From contig NZ_CP109199.1 in the NCBI RefSeq assembly GCF_036250065.1, positions 248,001 to 312,000 of the forward strand: a stretch of DNA of 64,000 nucleotides, written 5' to 3'. This DNA is from Micromonospora sp. NBC_01699 (GTDB lineage Bacteria; Actinomycetota; Actinomycetes; Mycobacteriales; Micromonosporaceae). This document shows, piece by piece, positions 1 to 10,044 of the stretch (positions within the stretch are counted from its first letter, which is position 1; each line of letters opens with the position of its first letter). The notes under the pieces were generated by a model. It saw nothing but the letters and a program-made list of their open reading frames with translations, was not told where the DNA came from and did no database searches. The position numbers and the translations under genes were made by a program.

Positions 1-993
1 CCGCACTCGCTGGTCGAGGGCGTGATCATCGCGTCGTACGCGATCCGGGCCAGCCGCGCCTACATCTACATCCGGGGCGAGGCGGTGCACGCCGCCCGGC
101 GGCTGCGCAACGCGGTCGCCGAGGCGAAGGCCGCCGGCTACCTCGGCACCAACATCCTCGGCACCGGGTTCGACCTGGAGCTGGTGGTGCACAGCGGCGC
201 CGGGGCGTACATCTGTGGCGAGGAGACGGCACTGCTCGACTCGCTGGAGGGGTTCCGTGGCCAGCCTCGGCTGCGCCCGCCGTTCCCGGCCACGCACGGC
301 CTCTACGCCGCACCGACCGTGGTCAACAACGTCGGCACCATCGCCAGCGTGCCGTACATCGTGCTCGGCGGGGCCGACTGGTGGAAGAGCATGGGTACGG
401 AGAAGTCGTCCGGCCCGATGATCTACTCGCTCTCCGGCCGGGTGGTCAACCCCGGCCAGTACGAGGCCGGTCTCGGCATCACCCTGCGCGAGCTGATCGA
501 GCTGGCCGGCGGCATGCTGCCGGGTCACCAGCTCAGGTTCTGGACGCCGGGCGGGTCGTCGACGCCGCTGCTCGCGGCCGAGCACATCGACGTACCGCTG
601 GACTTCGAGGGAGTGGCGGCGGCCGGTTCGATCCTCGGCACCACCGCCACCCAGATCTTCTCCGACCAGGACTGCCCGGTCTACGCGACCTACCGGTGGC
701 TGGAGTTCTACCACCACGAGTCGTGCGGCAAGTGCACCCCGTGTCGGGAGGGCAACTACTGGATGGTCCGGGTCTACCGCCGGATCCTCTCCGGCCAGGG
801 CACCCAGGAGGATCTGGACACCCTGCTGGACACCTGTGACAACATCCTCGGCCGCTCGTTCTGCGGCCTGGGCGACGGCGCGACCAGCCCGGTGACCTCG
901 TCCTTGCAGTACTTCAAGCAGGACTACCTCGACTACATCGAGGGGCGCACCGCGCCGAAGCTGTCGGACAAGCAGTTGGTAGGGGCGCACTGA
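1..993 (+). CDS. nuoF: NADH-quinone oxidoreductase subunit F, 3' part
   Basis: This is the C-terminal 330 residues of the FMN- and NADH-binding subunit of respiratory complex I; the 5' end lies outside the window. It oxidises NADH and passes electrons through FMN to an N-terminal-domain-independent 4Fe-4S cluster. Visible signatures are the flavin-site stretch GAYICGEETALLDSLEG and the cluster ligands SCGKCTPCREG plus the later SFCGLGDG cysteine. The reading frame is open from base 1. It is followed directly by a mini-ORF and nuoG, so it belongs to the nuo operon that continues to nuoN. The identity is certain; only the missing 5' part is unknown. Confidence 0.97.
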   Translation, partial: PHSLVEGVIIASYAIRASRAYIYIRGEAVHAARRLRNAVAEAKAAGYLGTNILGTGFDLELVVHSGAGAYICGEETALLDSLEGFRGQPRLRPPFPATHGLYAAPTVVNNVGTIASVPYIVLGGADWWKSMGTEKSSGPMIYSLSGRVVNPGQYEAGLGITLRELIELAGGMLPGHQLRFWTPGGSSTPLLAAEHIDVPLDFEGVAAAGSILGTTATQIFSDQDCPVYATYRWLEFYHHESCGKCTPCREGNYWMVRVYRRILSGQGTQEDLDTLLDTCDNILGRSFCGLGDGATSPVTSSLQYFKQDYLDYIEGRTAPKLSDKQLVGAH

Positions 994-1049
994 TGAGCGC
1001 GAGGAACGAGCTTGCGAGTCCCGCAGTCGCGAGTGAAGGGCGGCTCTGA
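993..1049 (+). CDS. 18-codon mini-ORF bridging nuoF and nuoG
   Basis: The nuoF stop TGA (991-993) overlaps an ATG at 993-995. This opens an 18-codon frame ([18 protein letters not shown]) whose TGA (1047-1049) in turn overlaps the nuoG ATG at 1049. Ribosomes could thus pass from nuoF through the mini-ORF to nuoG by stop-start coupling. The frame is carried by a dispersed repeat, so the peptide itself is unlikely to have a function. The overlaps are directly visible; translation is an inference. Confidence 0.4.
   Translation: MSARNELASPAVASEGRL
996..1037 (+). repeat. Micromonospora-type dispersed repeat between nuoF and nuoG
   Basis: The short spacer has the run GAGCGCGAGGAACGAGC followed by GTCCCGCAGTCGCGAG. 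It resembles the interspersed repeats that I recall at gene ends in Micromonospora genomes. Only one full copy was noticed in this window. A shorter ATGAGCGA-rich relative lies in front of acs. The family assignment is from memory and was not searched. Confidence 0.5.
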
Positions 1050-3544
1050 TGACTGACCTGAAGGCTGTCAATCCGGCCGGTGCCGTCGCGCCGGTCGAGA
1101 CCGTGACCCTGACCATCGACGGCATCGAGGTGACCGCGCCCAAGGGCACGCTGCTCATCCGGGCCGCCGAGACGCTCGGCATCGAGATCCCCCGGTTCTG
1201 TGACCACCCGCTGCTCGCGCCCGCCGGGGCGTGCCGGCAGTGTCTGGTCGACGTGGAGGGCCAGCGCAAGCCGGTCGCCTCGTGCACCCAGACGGTCGCC
1301 CAGGGCATGGTGGTCAAGACCCAGCTCACCTCCCCGGTCGCCAAGAAGGCGCAGGAGGGGATCATGGAGCTGCTCCTGGTCAACCACCCGCTGGACTGCC
1401 CGATGTGCGACAAGGGCGGCGAGTGCCCGCTGCAAAACCAGGCGATGTCGACCGGCCGCCCCGAAACCCGCTTCCACGAGACCAAGCGGGAGTACGAAAA
1501 GCCGATCAACATCTCCTCCCAGGTGCTGCTGGACCGCGAGCGCTGCGTGCTCTGCCAGCGCTGCACCCGGTTCTCCGAGGAGATCGCCGGCGACAAGTTC
1601 ATCGACCTGATGGACCGCTCATCCGGTGAGCAGATCAACGTCTACCGGGACGAGGTCTTCGGTGGCGACGGAGACGGCAGTGGCCGGGACTCCGGTGGCG
1701 CCGGTGACGTCCCGTTCAACTCGTACTTCTCCGGCAACACCGTGCAGATCTGCCCGGTCGGCGCGCTGACCGGAGCCCAGTACCGGTTCCGGGCCCGCCC
1801 GTTCGACCTGGTCTCCACCCCGAGCGTGTGCGAGCACTGCTCGGCCGGCTGCGCCCAGCGCACCGACCACCGCCGAGGCAAGGTCCAGCGCCGGCTGGCC
1901 GGCGACGACGCCGCGGTGAACGAGGAGTGGAACTGCGACAAGGGCCGCTGGGGCTTCCGCTACAGCACCGCCACCGAACGGCTCACCAACCCGCTGATCC
2001 GGGACGCGAAGACCGGTGAACTGCGCGAGGCGTCCTGGAGCGAGGCGTTCGCCTTCGCCGCCGAGGGGCTGCGGCTGGCCCGCGACGGCGCGTACGGCAT
2101 CGGGGTGCTGACCGGCGGCCGGCTCACCGTCGAGGACGCGTACGCGTACGCGAAGTTCGCCCGGGTGGCCCTGAACACCAACGACATCGACTTCCGGTCC
2201 CGCCCGGTTTCCGCCGAGGAGACCCAGTTCCTGGCGAGCAACGTGGCCGGCGTGACCGACGTGACGTACGCCGACATCGAGCAGGCGTCCACGGTGGTGC
2301 TGGCCGGGCTGGAGCCGGAGGAGGAGTGCCCGATCCTCTTCCTGCGACTGCGCAAGGCGTACCAGAAGAAGGGCCTCAAGGTCTACGCGCTGGCCCCGTT
2401 CGCCACCCGTGGGCTGGAGAAGCTCGGCGCCAAGCTCGCCCGGGTGGTACCGGGTGAGGAGGCGCAGGTGCTGGCCGAGCACGACACGGTCGCCGAGGCG
2501 CTGAGCCAGCCCGGTGCGATCCTGTTCGTCGGCGAGCGGCTCGCCACCGTACCGGGCGGGCTGTCCGCCGCGGTCGCGGTCGCGGAGCGTACCGGTGCCA
2601 AGCTGGCGTGGGTGCCGCGGCGAGCGGGCGACCGGGGTGCGGTCGACGCGGGCTGCCTGCCCAACCTGCTGCCCGGCGGACGCCCGGTGACCGACCCCGG
2701 CGCGCGGGCCGAACTGGCCGGCGCCTGGGACGTGGCCGCCGGCGTCATCCCGAGCCAGACCGGTCGGGACACCGACCAGATCATCGCCGCCGTCGCCGCC
2801 GACAAGATCGGTGCGCTGGTGGTGGCCGGGGTCGACCCGGCCGACCTGGCCGACCCGCGACTGGCCGAGGAAGCCCTGGAGAAGGTGCAGTTCCTGGTCA
2901 GCCTGGAGATCAAGGGCGGACCGGTCACCCGGCGCGCCGACGTGGTCTTCCCGGTCGCCCCGGTGGTCGAGAAGGCCGGCAGCTTCCTCGACTGGGAGGG
3001 CCGGCTGCGCACCTTCGAGGCCGTGCTCGACACCACCGCCATGACCGACGCCCGGGTGCTCGACGCGCTCGCCGCGCAGCTCGGAGCCACCCTCGGTGCC
3101 GGCGATGTCAACAGCATCCGCCGCGAGCTGGGCGGACTGCCGGTGACCCGGGCGCAGCGCCCGGCCAGCCCGGCGGTCGAGCCGGCCGCCCCGGCGACGA
3201 TCGGCGCGGACGAGGCGGTACTCGCCACCTGGCACCACCTGATCGACCTGGGCACCCTGACCGAGGGCGACGCGCAGCTCGGCGGCACCGCCCGCCCGCC
3301 GGTGGTCCGGCTCGGCAAGGCCGCCGCCGAGGCGCTCGGCGCGGCCGACGGTGACGCCGTCACGGTCGGCACCGACCGGGGCGCGCTCACCCTGCCGCTG
3401 GAGATCACCGACATGCCCGACGGGGTGGTCTGGCTGCCGACCAACTCGCCGGGCTCGACGGTCCGGCGCAGCCTCGGCGCCACCTCCGGTGCGGTCGTAC
3501 GGCTGTCCACACGCACGGTGGAAGAGGTGCTCAGTGAGGCTTAG
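1049..3544 (+). CDS. nuoG: NADH-quinone oxidoreductase subunit G
   Basis: This is the 831-residue iron-sulphur subunit of complex I that conducts electrons from NuoF towards the membrane arm. The N-terminus has a 2Fe-2S ferredoxin domain ([15 protein letters not shown], residues ~50-65). Next come the [13 protein letters not shown] cluster region, a CVLCQRC 4Fe-4S motif and a molybdopterin-oxidoreductase-like C-terminal half starting with CEHCSAGC. A glycine/aspartate-rich stretch ([13 protein letters not shown], about residue 206) sits before the conserved [17 protein letters not shown]. It looks like a small lineage insertion. The ATG overlaps the mini-ORF stop, and the 3' end overlaps nuoH by 11 bases. 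Confidence 0.97.
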   Translation: MTDLKAVNPAGAVAPVETVTLTIDGIEVTAPKGTLLIRAAETLGIEIPRFCDHPLLAPAGACRQCLVDVEGQRKPVASCTQTVAQGMVVKTQLTSPVAKKAQEGIMELLLVNHPLDCPMCDKGGECPLQNQAMSTGRPETRFHETKREYEKPINISSQVLLDRERCVLCQRCTRFSEEIAGDKFIDLMDRSSGEQINVYRDEVFGGDGDGSGRDSGGAGDVPFNSYFSGNTVQICPVGALTGAQYRFRARPFDLVSTPSVCEHCSAGCAQRTDHRRGKVQRRLAGDDAAVNEEWNCDKGRWGFRYSTATERLTNPLIRDAKTGELREASWSEAFAFAAEGLRLARDGAYGIGVLTGGRLTVEDAYAYAKFARVALNTNDIDFRSRPVSAEETQFLASNVAGVTDVTYADIEQASTVVLAGLEPEEECPILFLRLRKAYQKKGLKVYALAPFATRGLEKLGAKLARVVPGEEAQVLAEHDTVAEALSQPGAILFVGERLATVPGGLSAAVAVAERTGAKLAWVPRRAGDRGAVDAGCLPNLLPGGRPVTDPGARAELAGAWDVAAGVIPSQTGRDTDQIIAAVAADKIGALVVAGVDPADLADPRLAEEALEKVQFLVSLEIKGGPVTRRADVVFPVAPVVEKAGSFLDWEGRLRTFEAVLDTTAMTDARVLDALAAQLGATLGAGDVNSIRRELGGLPVTRAQRPASPAVEPAAPATIGADEAVLATWHHLIDLGTLTEGDAQLGGTARPPVVRLGKAAAEALGAADGDAVTVGTDRGALTLPLEITDMPDGVVWLPTNSPGSTVRRSLGATSGAVVRLSTRTVEEVLSEA

Positions 3545-4892
3545 TTATCTGGCCCAGGATCCGACCCTTGCCGACTTCGGCAAGGACACCTGGTGGCTGG
3601 TGCTGCTCAAGGTCGTCCTCGCCTTCGTCTTCGCGGTGCTCGCCACCCTGCTCGGGGTCTGGTTCGAGCGTCGCGTGGTCGGCCGGATGCAGGTCCGCCC
3701 CGGTCCGAACCAGGTGGGCCCGTTCGGCCTGCTCCAGACCCTCGCCGACGGTCTCAAGATGGCCTTCAAAGAGGACATCCTGCCGAAGGCTTCGGACAAG
3801 GTGGTCTTCTTCTTCGCGCCGACCATCTCGGTGATCAGCGCGGTGACCGTGCTGTCGGTCGTTCCGTTCGGACCGATGGTGAGCATCTTCGGTGAACGGA
3901 CGCCCTTGCAGGTCACCGACGTGCCGGTGGCCGTCCTGGTGATCCTGGCCTGCTCCGCGATGGGCGTCTACGGCATCGTGCTCGGTGGCTGGGCCTCCGG
4001 CTCGACCTACCCGCTGCTCGGCGGTCTGCGGTCCAGCGCCCAGATGATCTCGTACGAGGTGGCGATGGGGCTCTCCATCGTCGCCGTCTTCATGTCCGCC
4101 GGCACCATGTCGACCAGCGGGATCGTCGCCGCCCAGGCCGGCAGCTCGGCGGCGAGCTGGGACATCTTCGGCTGGCACCCGACCGCGCCGAGCTGGTACG
4201 CGATCCTGCTACTGCCAAGCTTCATCATCTTCTTCATTGCCGTGGTCGGCGAGACCAACCGGGCGCCGTTCGACCTGCCCGAGGCCGAGTCGGAGCTGGT
4301 CGCCGGCTTCATGACCGAGTACAGCTCGCTGAAGTTCGCGCTCTTCATGCTCTCCGAGTACGTCGCGATGGTGAGCATGTCGGCGGTGACCGTCACGCTC
4401 TTCCTGGGCGGCTGGCGGGCACCGTGGCCGATCACCTTCTGGTCCGGTGCCAACTCCGGCTGGTGGCCGCTGCTCTGGTTCATGGCCAAGGTCGTCCTGC
4501 TGGTCTTCGTCTTCGTCTGGCTGCGCGGCACGCTGCCCCGGCTGCGGTACGACCAGTTCATGCGGTTCGGCTGGAAGGTGCTGCTGCCGATCAACCTGGT
4601 CTGGATCCTGGCGCTGGCCGGCATCCGCTCGGTCGACGGCCGGGGCGCGACCGACCGCTGGATCATCTTCGGCGTCGTGCTGCTGGTCCTGCTGCTGATC
4701 GTGCTCTTCTGGCCGACCCGCAAGCCGGAACCGACCGAGACCCTGCAACAGCAGGTGCGTAACCGGCCCACCGGCAGCTTCCCGCTGCCGCCAATGGACC
4801 TGCAGGTCCCGCCGAGCCCGCGGCTCAAGCGCGCGGTCGCCGAGCGGGAGCCGGCCAACGTCGTTGCCGGCGCGGACGAGAAGGAGGTGTGA
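3534..4892 (+). CDS. nuoH: NADH-quinone oxidoreductase subunit H
   Basis: NuoH is the membrane subunit that forms the quinone-binding junction of complex I. The GTG at 3534 is chosen because it begins the conserved [20 protein letters not shown] within the last codons of nuoG; the frame stays open upstream but lacks family similarity. The product is 452 residues with about eight hydrophobic helices. The conserved quinone-site loop [20 protein letters not shown] lies near residue 240. The C-terminal ~60 residues are a hydrophilic proline-rich tail longer than in E. coli. Coupled to nuoG by overlap and to nuoI by a 1-base gap. Confidence 0.97.
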   Translation: MRLSYLAQDPTLADFGKDTWWLVLLKVVLAFVFAVLATLLGVWFERRVVGRMQVRPGPNQVGPFGLLQTLADGLKMAFKEDILPKASDKVVFFFAPTISVISAVTVLSVVPFGPMVSIFGERTPLQVTDVPVAVLVILACSAMGVYGIVLGGWASGSTYPLLGGLRSSAQMISYEVAMGLSIVAVFMSAGTMSTSGIVAAQAGSSAASWDIFGWHPTAPSWYAILLLPSFIIFFIAVVGETNRAPFDLPEAESELVAGFMTEYSSLKFALFMLSEYVAMVSMSAVTVTLFLGGWRAPWPITFWSGANSGWWPLLWFMAKVVLLVFVFVWLRGTLPRLRYDQFMRFGWKVLLPINLVWILALAGIRSVDGRGATDRWIIFGVVLLVLLLIVLFWPTRKPEPTETLQQQVRNRPTGSFPLPPMDLQVPPSPRLKRAVAEREPANVVAGADEKEV

Positions 4893-4893
4893 C

Positions 4894-5481
4894 GTGGGCG
4901 CGATCTCGGGCACGTTCAAGGGTTTCGGGGTCACCTTCTCGCACATGTTCAAGAAGGTGGTCACCACCGACTATCCGTTCAAGCCGCCGGTCTCCGCTCC
5001 CCGCTACCACGGGCGGCACATCCTCAACCGGCACCCGGACGGGCTGGAGAAGTGCATCGGCTGCGAGCTGTGCGCCTGGGCCTGCCCGGCGGACGCGATC
5101 TACGTGGAGGGTGGCGACAACACCGACGAGCAGCGCTTCTCGCCCGGTGAGCGGTACGCCAGCACCTACCAGATCAACTACGCCCGGTGCATCTTCTGCG
5201 GGCTCTGCATCGAGGCCTGCCCGACCCGCTCGTTGACCATGAGCAACGAGTACGAGTTGGCGCGGGACAACCGGCAGGACCTGATCTTCACCAAGGAACA
5301 GCTGCTCGCGCCGCTGCTGGCCGGTATGGAGCAGCCGCCGCACCCGATGCGGCTCGGGGACACCGAGAAGGACTACTACGTCGGTGCGCTGACCAACCCG
5401 GGTACGTCGGCCGGCGCCGAACGGGCGCCCTGGTCCGAAACCGGCACGGTGGACGGCTCCGGCGCGACTGGAGACAAGTGA
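4894..5481 (+). CDS. nuoI: NADH-quinone oxidoreductase subunit I
   Basis: NuoI is the ferredoxin-like subunit carrying two 4Fe-4S clusters (N6a/N6b) that deliver electrons to the quinone site. Two CxxCxxCxxxCP motifs are visible: [12 protein letters not shown] and [12 protein letters not shown]. The GTG at 4894 is preceded by a strong AAGGAGGT Shine-Dalgarno (4881-4888), giving 195 residues. This is preferred over the in-frame ATG at 4864, which lies inside nuoH. The stop overlaps the nuoJ ATG by one base. Confidence 0.97.
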   Translation: MGAISGTFKGFGVTFSHMFKKVVTTDYPFKPPVSAPRYHGRHILNRHPDGLEKCIGCELCAWACPADAIYVEGGDNTDEQRFSPGERYASTYQINYARCIFCGLCIEACPTRSLTMSNEYELARDNRQDLIFTKEQLLAPLLAGMEQPPHPMRLGDTEKDYYVGALTNPGTSAGAERAPWSETGTVDGSGATGDK

Positions 5482-6251
5482 TGACGACGCAGACGGTGCT
5501 CGCCGCGGCCGGTGACGTCTCCACCGGCGAGGCGGTGACCTTCTGGATCCTCGCCCCGCTCGCCCTGATCGGCGGGATCGGCATGGTCGCGGCCCGCAAC
5601 GCCGTGCACTCGGCGCTCTGGCTGGTGCTGACCATGCTCTGCCTGGGCGTGTTCTACGTGCTCCAGGCCGGGCCGTTCATCGGCATGGTGCAGATCATCG
5701 TCTACACCGGCGCGATCATGATGCTGTTCCTGTTCGTGCTGATGCTGGTCGGCCGGGACGCGTCGGACTCGCTGATCGAGACGCTGCGCGGCCAACGGAT
5801 CGCCGCGATCGCCCTCGGCCTCGGCTTCGCCGCGCTGGTGGCGACCGGGGTCTACCGGGCCGTACACGGCGCTCCGGTGGTCGGGCTGGACGAGGCGAAC
5901 GCCGACGGCAACGTCCAGGGCATCGCCGCGCTGCTGTTCACCAAGTACGTCTTCGCCTTCGAGATCACCTCGGCGCTGCTGATCACCGCGGCGGTCGGGG
6001 CGATGGTGCTGGCTCACGTCGAGCGCCGCAAGGGCGAGCGGATGGACCAGGTGGCGACCATGAAGGCGCGCTTCGCCCCGGGTAACTACCCCGGCCCGAA
6101 GCCCGGCCCCGGTGTCTTCGCCACCTCAAGCTCGGTCGCCACCCCCGGCCGCCTGCCGGACGGGACGCTCAGCGAGCGCAGCGTGCCCGAGATTCTTCCG
6201 ACCCGGGAGATGACCGAGTCGGAGACCGCGCTGAAGGGGACCGAGAAATGA
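5481..6251 (+). CDS. nuoJ: NADH-quinone oxidoreductase subunit J
   Basis: NuoJ is an integral membrane subunit of complex I in the connector between the quinone site and the antiporter-like subunits. The ATG at 5481 overlaps the nuoI TGA. The product has 256 residues with about five transmembrane helices, including the conserved [21 protein letters not shown] segment. Beyond the membrane part there is a hydrophilic C-terminal tail of ~80 residues, common in actinobacterial NuoJ. The 3' end overlaps nuoK by four bases. Confidence 0.96.
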   Translation: MTTQTVLAAAGDVSTGEAVTFWILAPLALIGGIGMVAARNAVHSALWLVLTMLCLGVFYVLQAGPFIGMVQIIVYTGAIMMLFLFVLMLVGRDASDSLIETLRGQRIAAIALGLGFAALVATGVYRAVHGAPVVGLDEANADGNVQGIAALLFTKYVFAFEITSALLITAAVGAMVLAHVERRKGERMDQVATMKARFAPGNYPGPKPGPGVFATSSSVATPGRLPDGTLSERSVPEILPTREMTESETALKGTEK

Positions 6252-6547
6252 GTCCTGACTACTACCTGGTCCTCGCCACGGTGCTGTTCACCATCGGCGC
6301 GGTCGGGGTGCTGATCCGCCGCAACGCGATCGTGTTGTTCATGTGTGTCGAGCTGATGCTCAACGCCGCCAACCTGGCGCTGGTCACGTTCAGCCGGATC
6401 AACGGCGATCTCAACGGCCAGATCATGGCGTTCTTCGTGATGGTGGTCGCCGCGGCCGAGGTTGTGGTCGGGCTCGCGATCATCATGTCGATCTTCCGGA
6501 CTCGACGCTCCGCGAGCGTCGACGACGCCAACCTGCTGAAGTACTAA
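6248..6547 (+). CDS. nuoK: NADH-quinone oxidoreductase subunit K
   Basis: NuoK is the small proton-channel subunit of complex I, 99 residues with three transmembrane helices ([20 protein letters not shown], a middle helix with the conserved glutamate in [13 protein letters not shown], and a third with the second glutamate in [16 protein letters not shown]). Length and both buried glutamates are as in the family. The ATG overlaps the nuoJ stop (ATGA). Confidence 0.97.
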   Translation: MSPDYYLVLATVLFTIGAVGVLIRRNAIVLFMCVELMLNAANLALVTFSRINGDLNGQIMAFFVMVVAAAEVVVGLAIIMSIFRTRRSASVDDANLLKY

Positions 6548-6559
6548 AGGGGCCCTGGA

Positions 6560-8500
6560 GTGGAAGAGACTGTGGAGTACGCCCAGGCCACGGGGCTACT
6601 GAGCAGCGTGTGGCTGCTGGTGGCCATCCCGCTGGCCAGCGCGGCGATCCTCCTGCTGCTCGGCCGGCGGGCCGACCGGTGGGGTCACTGGCTGGGCGTG
6701 GCGAGTGTCGGTGCCGCCTTCGTACTTGGCCTGACCTATTTCTTCCAGCTGCGCGGCCTGGACAACAAGTCCGTCGAGAGCAGCCTCTGGGAGTTCATCT
6801 CGGTCGGCAATTTCAAGGTCGACTTCGGCCTGCTCTTCGACCCGCTGTCCGGGGTCTTCGTGCTGCTGATCACCGGCGTGGGTTTCCTGATCCACGTGTA
6901 CGCGGTCGGCTACATGGAGCACGACCCGGGGCGGCGCCGGTTCTTCGCGTACTTCAACCTGTTCGTCGCCGCGATGCTCATGCTCGTGCTCGGCAACAAC
7001 TACGTGATGCTCTACTTCGGCTGGGAGGGCGTCGGTCTGGCGTCGTACCTGCTGATCTCCTTCTGGTACGGGCGGCCGTCCGCGGCCACCGCCGGTAAGA
7101 AGGCGTTCCTGATGAACCGGGTCGGCGACGCCGGTCTGGCGATCGCGATCTTCATCATGTTCGCCAGCTTCGGCACCACCCAGTACAACGAGGTCTTCAA
7201 CGGGGTGATCGGCGGCATCGACGCCGGCAGCCTGGCCGGGAGCACCGTACTGGTGATGGGGCTGCTGCTTCTGCTCGGCGCGGCCGGCAAGTCCGGTCAG
7301 TTCCCGCTCCAGGCCTGGTTGCCGGACGCGATGGAGGGCCCGACCCCGGTCTCCGCGCTGATCCACGCCGCGACCATGGTGACCGCCGGCGTCTACCTGA
7401 TCGCCCGGTCCAACCCGATCTTCTCCGCCGACCACACCTTGCAGACCGTGGTGGTCAGCGTCGGTGCGCTCACCCTGCTGATGGGCTGCATCATCGGCGC
7501 CGCCAAGGACGACATCAAGCGGATCCTCGCCTGGTCGACGGTGAGCCAGATCGGCTACATGTTCCTCGGCGTCGGCCTCGGCGGCGGCGCGTACGCGCTG
7601 GCCATCATCCACCTGCTGGCGCACGGCTTCTTCAAGGCCAACATGTTCCTCGGCGCCGGTTCGGTCATGCACGGCATGAAGGACCAGGTCGACATCCGCC
7701 GCTTCGGTGGCCTGGCCAAGTACATGAAGATCACCTGGCTCACCTTCGGAGCCGGCTGGTTGGCGATCATCGGCATGTTCCCGTTCTCGGGCTACTTCTC
7801 CAAGGAGCCGATCATCGCCGCCGCGTTCGAGCGGCACGGCTGGACCGCCTGGCTGTACGGCGGCGCCGCACTGCTCGGCGCCGGGCTGACCGCGTTCTAC
7901 ATGACCCGGCTGTTCGTGCTCACCTTCCACGGCCCGAAGCGCTGGACCGACGACATCGAGCACCCGCACGAGTCGCCGGCGCTGATGACGATCCCGCTGA
8001 TCCTGCTCGGGGTCGGCTCGCTCGGTGCCGGTGCGCTGCTCGCCACCTCGGTGCCGGACTGGCTCGCCCCGGCGGTGCTGCCCGAGGCCGAGGAGGGCGT
8101 ACACGGTGTGCTCTCGCACGGGGTGATCACCGCGCTGTCGCTGATCCTCACCGTGCTCGGCGCCGGCCTCGCCTGGCTGCTGTTCCGCAACGGCACCGCG
8201 CTGACGCAGCAACCGGTCGGACCGGTGGTACGGGCCGCGCGGCGCAACCTCTACACCGACGCGTTCAACGAGGCCGTCTTCGAAAAGCCCGGCATCTTCC
8301 TCACCCGGGCCCTGGTCTACCTCGACAACCGCGGCATCGACGGGCTCGTCAACGGCCTGGCCGCGGCGGTCGGCGGCGGCTCCGGCCGGCTGCGCCGGTT
8401 GCAGACCGGGTTCGTCCGGTCGTACGCGATGTCGATGCTCACCGGCGCCCTGCTGGTGGTGGCGGCGTTCCTGGCCCTGCAGATGGGATGGCTGGCCTAA
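6560..8500 (+). CDS. nuoL: NADH-quinone oxidoreductase subunit L
   Basis: NuoL is the largest antiporter-like, proton-pumping subunit of complex I (646 residues). The GTG start follows nuoK after 12 bases with GGGGCCCTGGAG just upstream. Conserved parts include the core LPDAMEGPTPVSALIHAATM, FGWEGVGLASYLLISFWY and the lateral amphipathic helix region near the C-terminus (LYTDAFNEAVF). The stop TAA overlaps the nuoM ATG by one base, so the two are probably translationally coupled. Confidence 0.97.
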   Translation: MEETVEYAQATGLLSSVWLLVAIPLASAAILLLLGRRADRWGHWLGVASVGAAFVLGLTYFFQLRGLDNKSVESSLWEFISVGNFKVDFGLLFDPLSGVFVLLITGVGFLIHVYAVGYMEHDPGRRRFFAYFNLFVAAMLMLVLGNNYVMLYFGWEGVGLASYLLISFWYGRPSAATAGKKAFLMNRVGDAGLAIAIFIMFASFGTTQYNEVFNGVIGGIDAGSLAGSTVLVMGLLLLLGAAGKSGQFPLQAWLPDAMEGPTPVSALIHAATMVTAGVYLIARSNPIFSADHTLQTVVVSVGALTLLMGCIIGAAKDDIKRILAWSTVSQIGYMFLGVGLGGGAYALAIIHLLAHGFFKANMFLGAGSVMHGMKDQVDIRRFGGLAKYMKITWLTFGAGWLAIIGMFPFSGYFSKEPIIAAAFERHGWTAWLYGGAALLGAGLTAFYMTRLFVLTFHGPKRWTDDIEHPHESPALMTIPLILLGVGSLGAGALLATSVPDWLAPAVLPEAEEGVHGVLSHGVITALSLILTVLGAGLAWLLFRNGTALTQQPVGPVVRAARRNLYTDAFNEAVFEKPGIFLTRALVYLDNRGIDGLVNGLAAAVGGGSGRLRRLQTGFVRSYAMSMLTGALLVVAAFLALQMGWLA

Positions 8501-10044
8501 TGGGGGACTTTCCCTTCCTCTCCGTACTGACGGTGGCGCCGCTGGTCGGTGCGCTCATCGTGGCGTTCCTGCCACGTAGCCAGCCGGAGCTGGCCAAGCG
8601 GGTCGCGCTCGGCTGGTCGATCGCCGTACTGGTGCTCTCGATCTTCATGTGGGTGGCGTTCCAGGCCGGCGGTGACCGCCTCCAGTTCCGCGAGTCCTAC
8701 TCGTGGATCCCGCGCTGGGGCGTCAACTTCACCTTTGCCGCCGACGGCATCGCGCTGGTCATGCTGATGCTGATCACGCTCCTGGTGCCGCTGGTGATCC
8801 TCGCGAGCTGGCACGACGCGGACAAGTCGAAGCGCTCGGTGCCGGTCTACTTCGCGCTGCTGCTGCTCCTCGAATGCACGATGATCGGCGTCTTCGCCGC
8901 CGCCGACGTGTTCCTGTTCTACGTCTTCTTCGAGGTCATGCTCGTCCCGATGTACTTCCTGATCGGAAGCTACGGCGGGCACCAGCGCCAGTACGCCGCG
9001 GTGAAGTTCTTCCTCTACTCGCTGGTCGGCGGCCTGTTCATGCTCGCCGCCGTGATCGGCCTCTGGGTCGTCGGCGGGAAGACCTTCGACTGGGCCACCC
9101 TGATCCAGACGCTGCCGACGATGGACATCTCCACCGGTGTCGAGCGCTGGCTCTTCCTCGGCTTCTTCATCGCCTTCGCGATCAAGGCACCGTTCTTCCC
9201 GTTCCACACCTGGCTGCCGGACGCCGGTGGCGCCGCCCCGGCCGGCTCCGCCGCGCTGCTGGTCGGCGTGATGGACAAGGTCGGCACGTTCGGCATCCTC
9301 CGGTACTGCCTGCCGCTGTTCCCCGAGGCGTCCCGCTGGTTCGCCCCGTACGCGATCGCCATCGCGGTGATCGGCATCATCTACGCGGCGCTGCTGGCGG
9401 TCGGCCAGAACGACCTCAAGCGCCTGGTGTCGTACACCTCGATCGCGCACTTCGGCTTCATCGGCGTCGGCATCTTCGCCTTCACCAGCCAGGCCGGCAC
9501 CGGCGCGGTGCTCTACATGCTCAACCACGGCCTCGCCACCGGCCTGCTCTTCCTGGTGGTCGGCATGTTCGTCGCCCGCCGCAACTCGGCGCTGATCAGC
9601 GACTTCGGCGGCGCCGGCAAGATGGTCCCGGTGCTGGCCGGGGTGTTCTTCTTCGCCGGTCTGGCCTCGCTGGCCCTGCCCGGAACGGCCCCGTTCATCT
9701 CCGAGTTCCTGGTGCTGATCGGCACCTACACGGTGAACAAGCCGGTCGCGATCATCGCCACCCTGGGCATCATCCTGGCCGCCGCGTACGTCCTCTGGAT
9801 GGTGCAGCGCACCACCCAGGGCACCCTCAACCCGGCGCTGGCCGGGGTGGAGGGCATGCGGCGTGACATCACCCTGCGGGAGAAGGTCGTGGTCGCACCA
9901 CTGATCGCGCTCCTGCTGCTGCTCGGCTTCTACCCGAAGCCGGTCACCGACGTCATCAACCCCGCCGTGCAGGCCACGATGGAGAACGTCGGCAAGACCG
10001 ACCCCGCTCCGACGGTCGGGCACCTTCCGGAGGCCGCGAAATGA
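8500..10044 (+). CDS. nuoM: NADH-quinone oxidoreductase subunit M
   Basis: NuoM is the second antiporter-like proton-pumping subunit of complex I. The ATG at 8500, overlapping the nuoL TAA, gives 514 residues beginning MGDFPFLSVLTVAPLVGAL; an ATG 12 bases upstream is possible but lies inside nuoL. Family features include FFEVMLVPMYFLIG, the conserved FHTWLPDAGGAAPAGSAALL loop (helix 7/8 region) and LYMLNHGLATGLLFLVVGM. The product is highly hydrophobic throughout. Four-base overlap with nuoN. Confidence 0.97.
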   Translation: MGDFPFLSVLTVAPLVGALIVAFLPRSQPELAKRVALGWSIAVLVLSIFMWVAFQAGGDRLQFRESYSWIPRWGVNFTFAADGIALVMLMLITLLVPLVILASWHDADKSKRSVPVYFALLLLLECTMIGVFAAADVFLFYVFFEVMLVPMYFLIGSYGGHQRQYAAVKFFLYSLVGGLFMLAAVIGLWVVGGKTFDWATLIQTLPTMDISTGVERWLFLGFFIAFAIKAPFFPFHTWLPDAGGAAPAGSAALLVGVMDKVGTFGILRYCLPLFPEASRWFAPYAIAIAVIGIIYAALLAVGQNDLKRLVSYTSIAHFGFIGVGIFAFTSQAGTGAVLYMLNHGLATGLLFLVVGMFVARRNSALISDFGGAGKMVPVLAGVFFFAGLASLALPGTAPFISEFLVLIGTYTVNKPVAIIATLGIILAAAYVLWMVQRTTQGTLNPALAGVEGMRRDITLREKVVVAPLIALLLLLGFYPKPVTDVINPAVQATMENVGKTDPAPTVGHLPEAAK

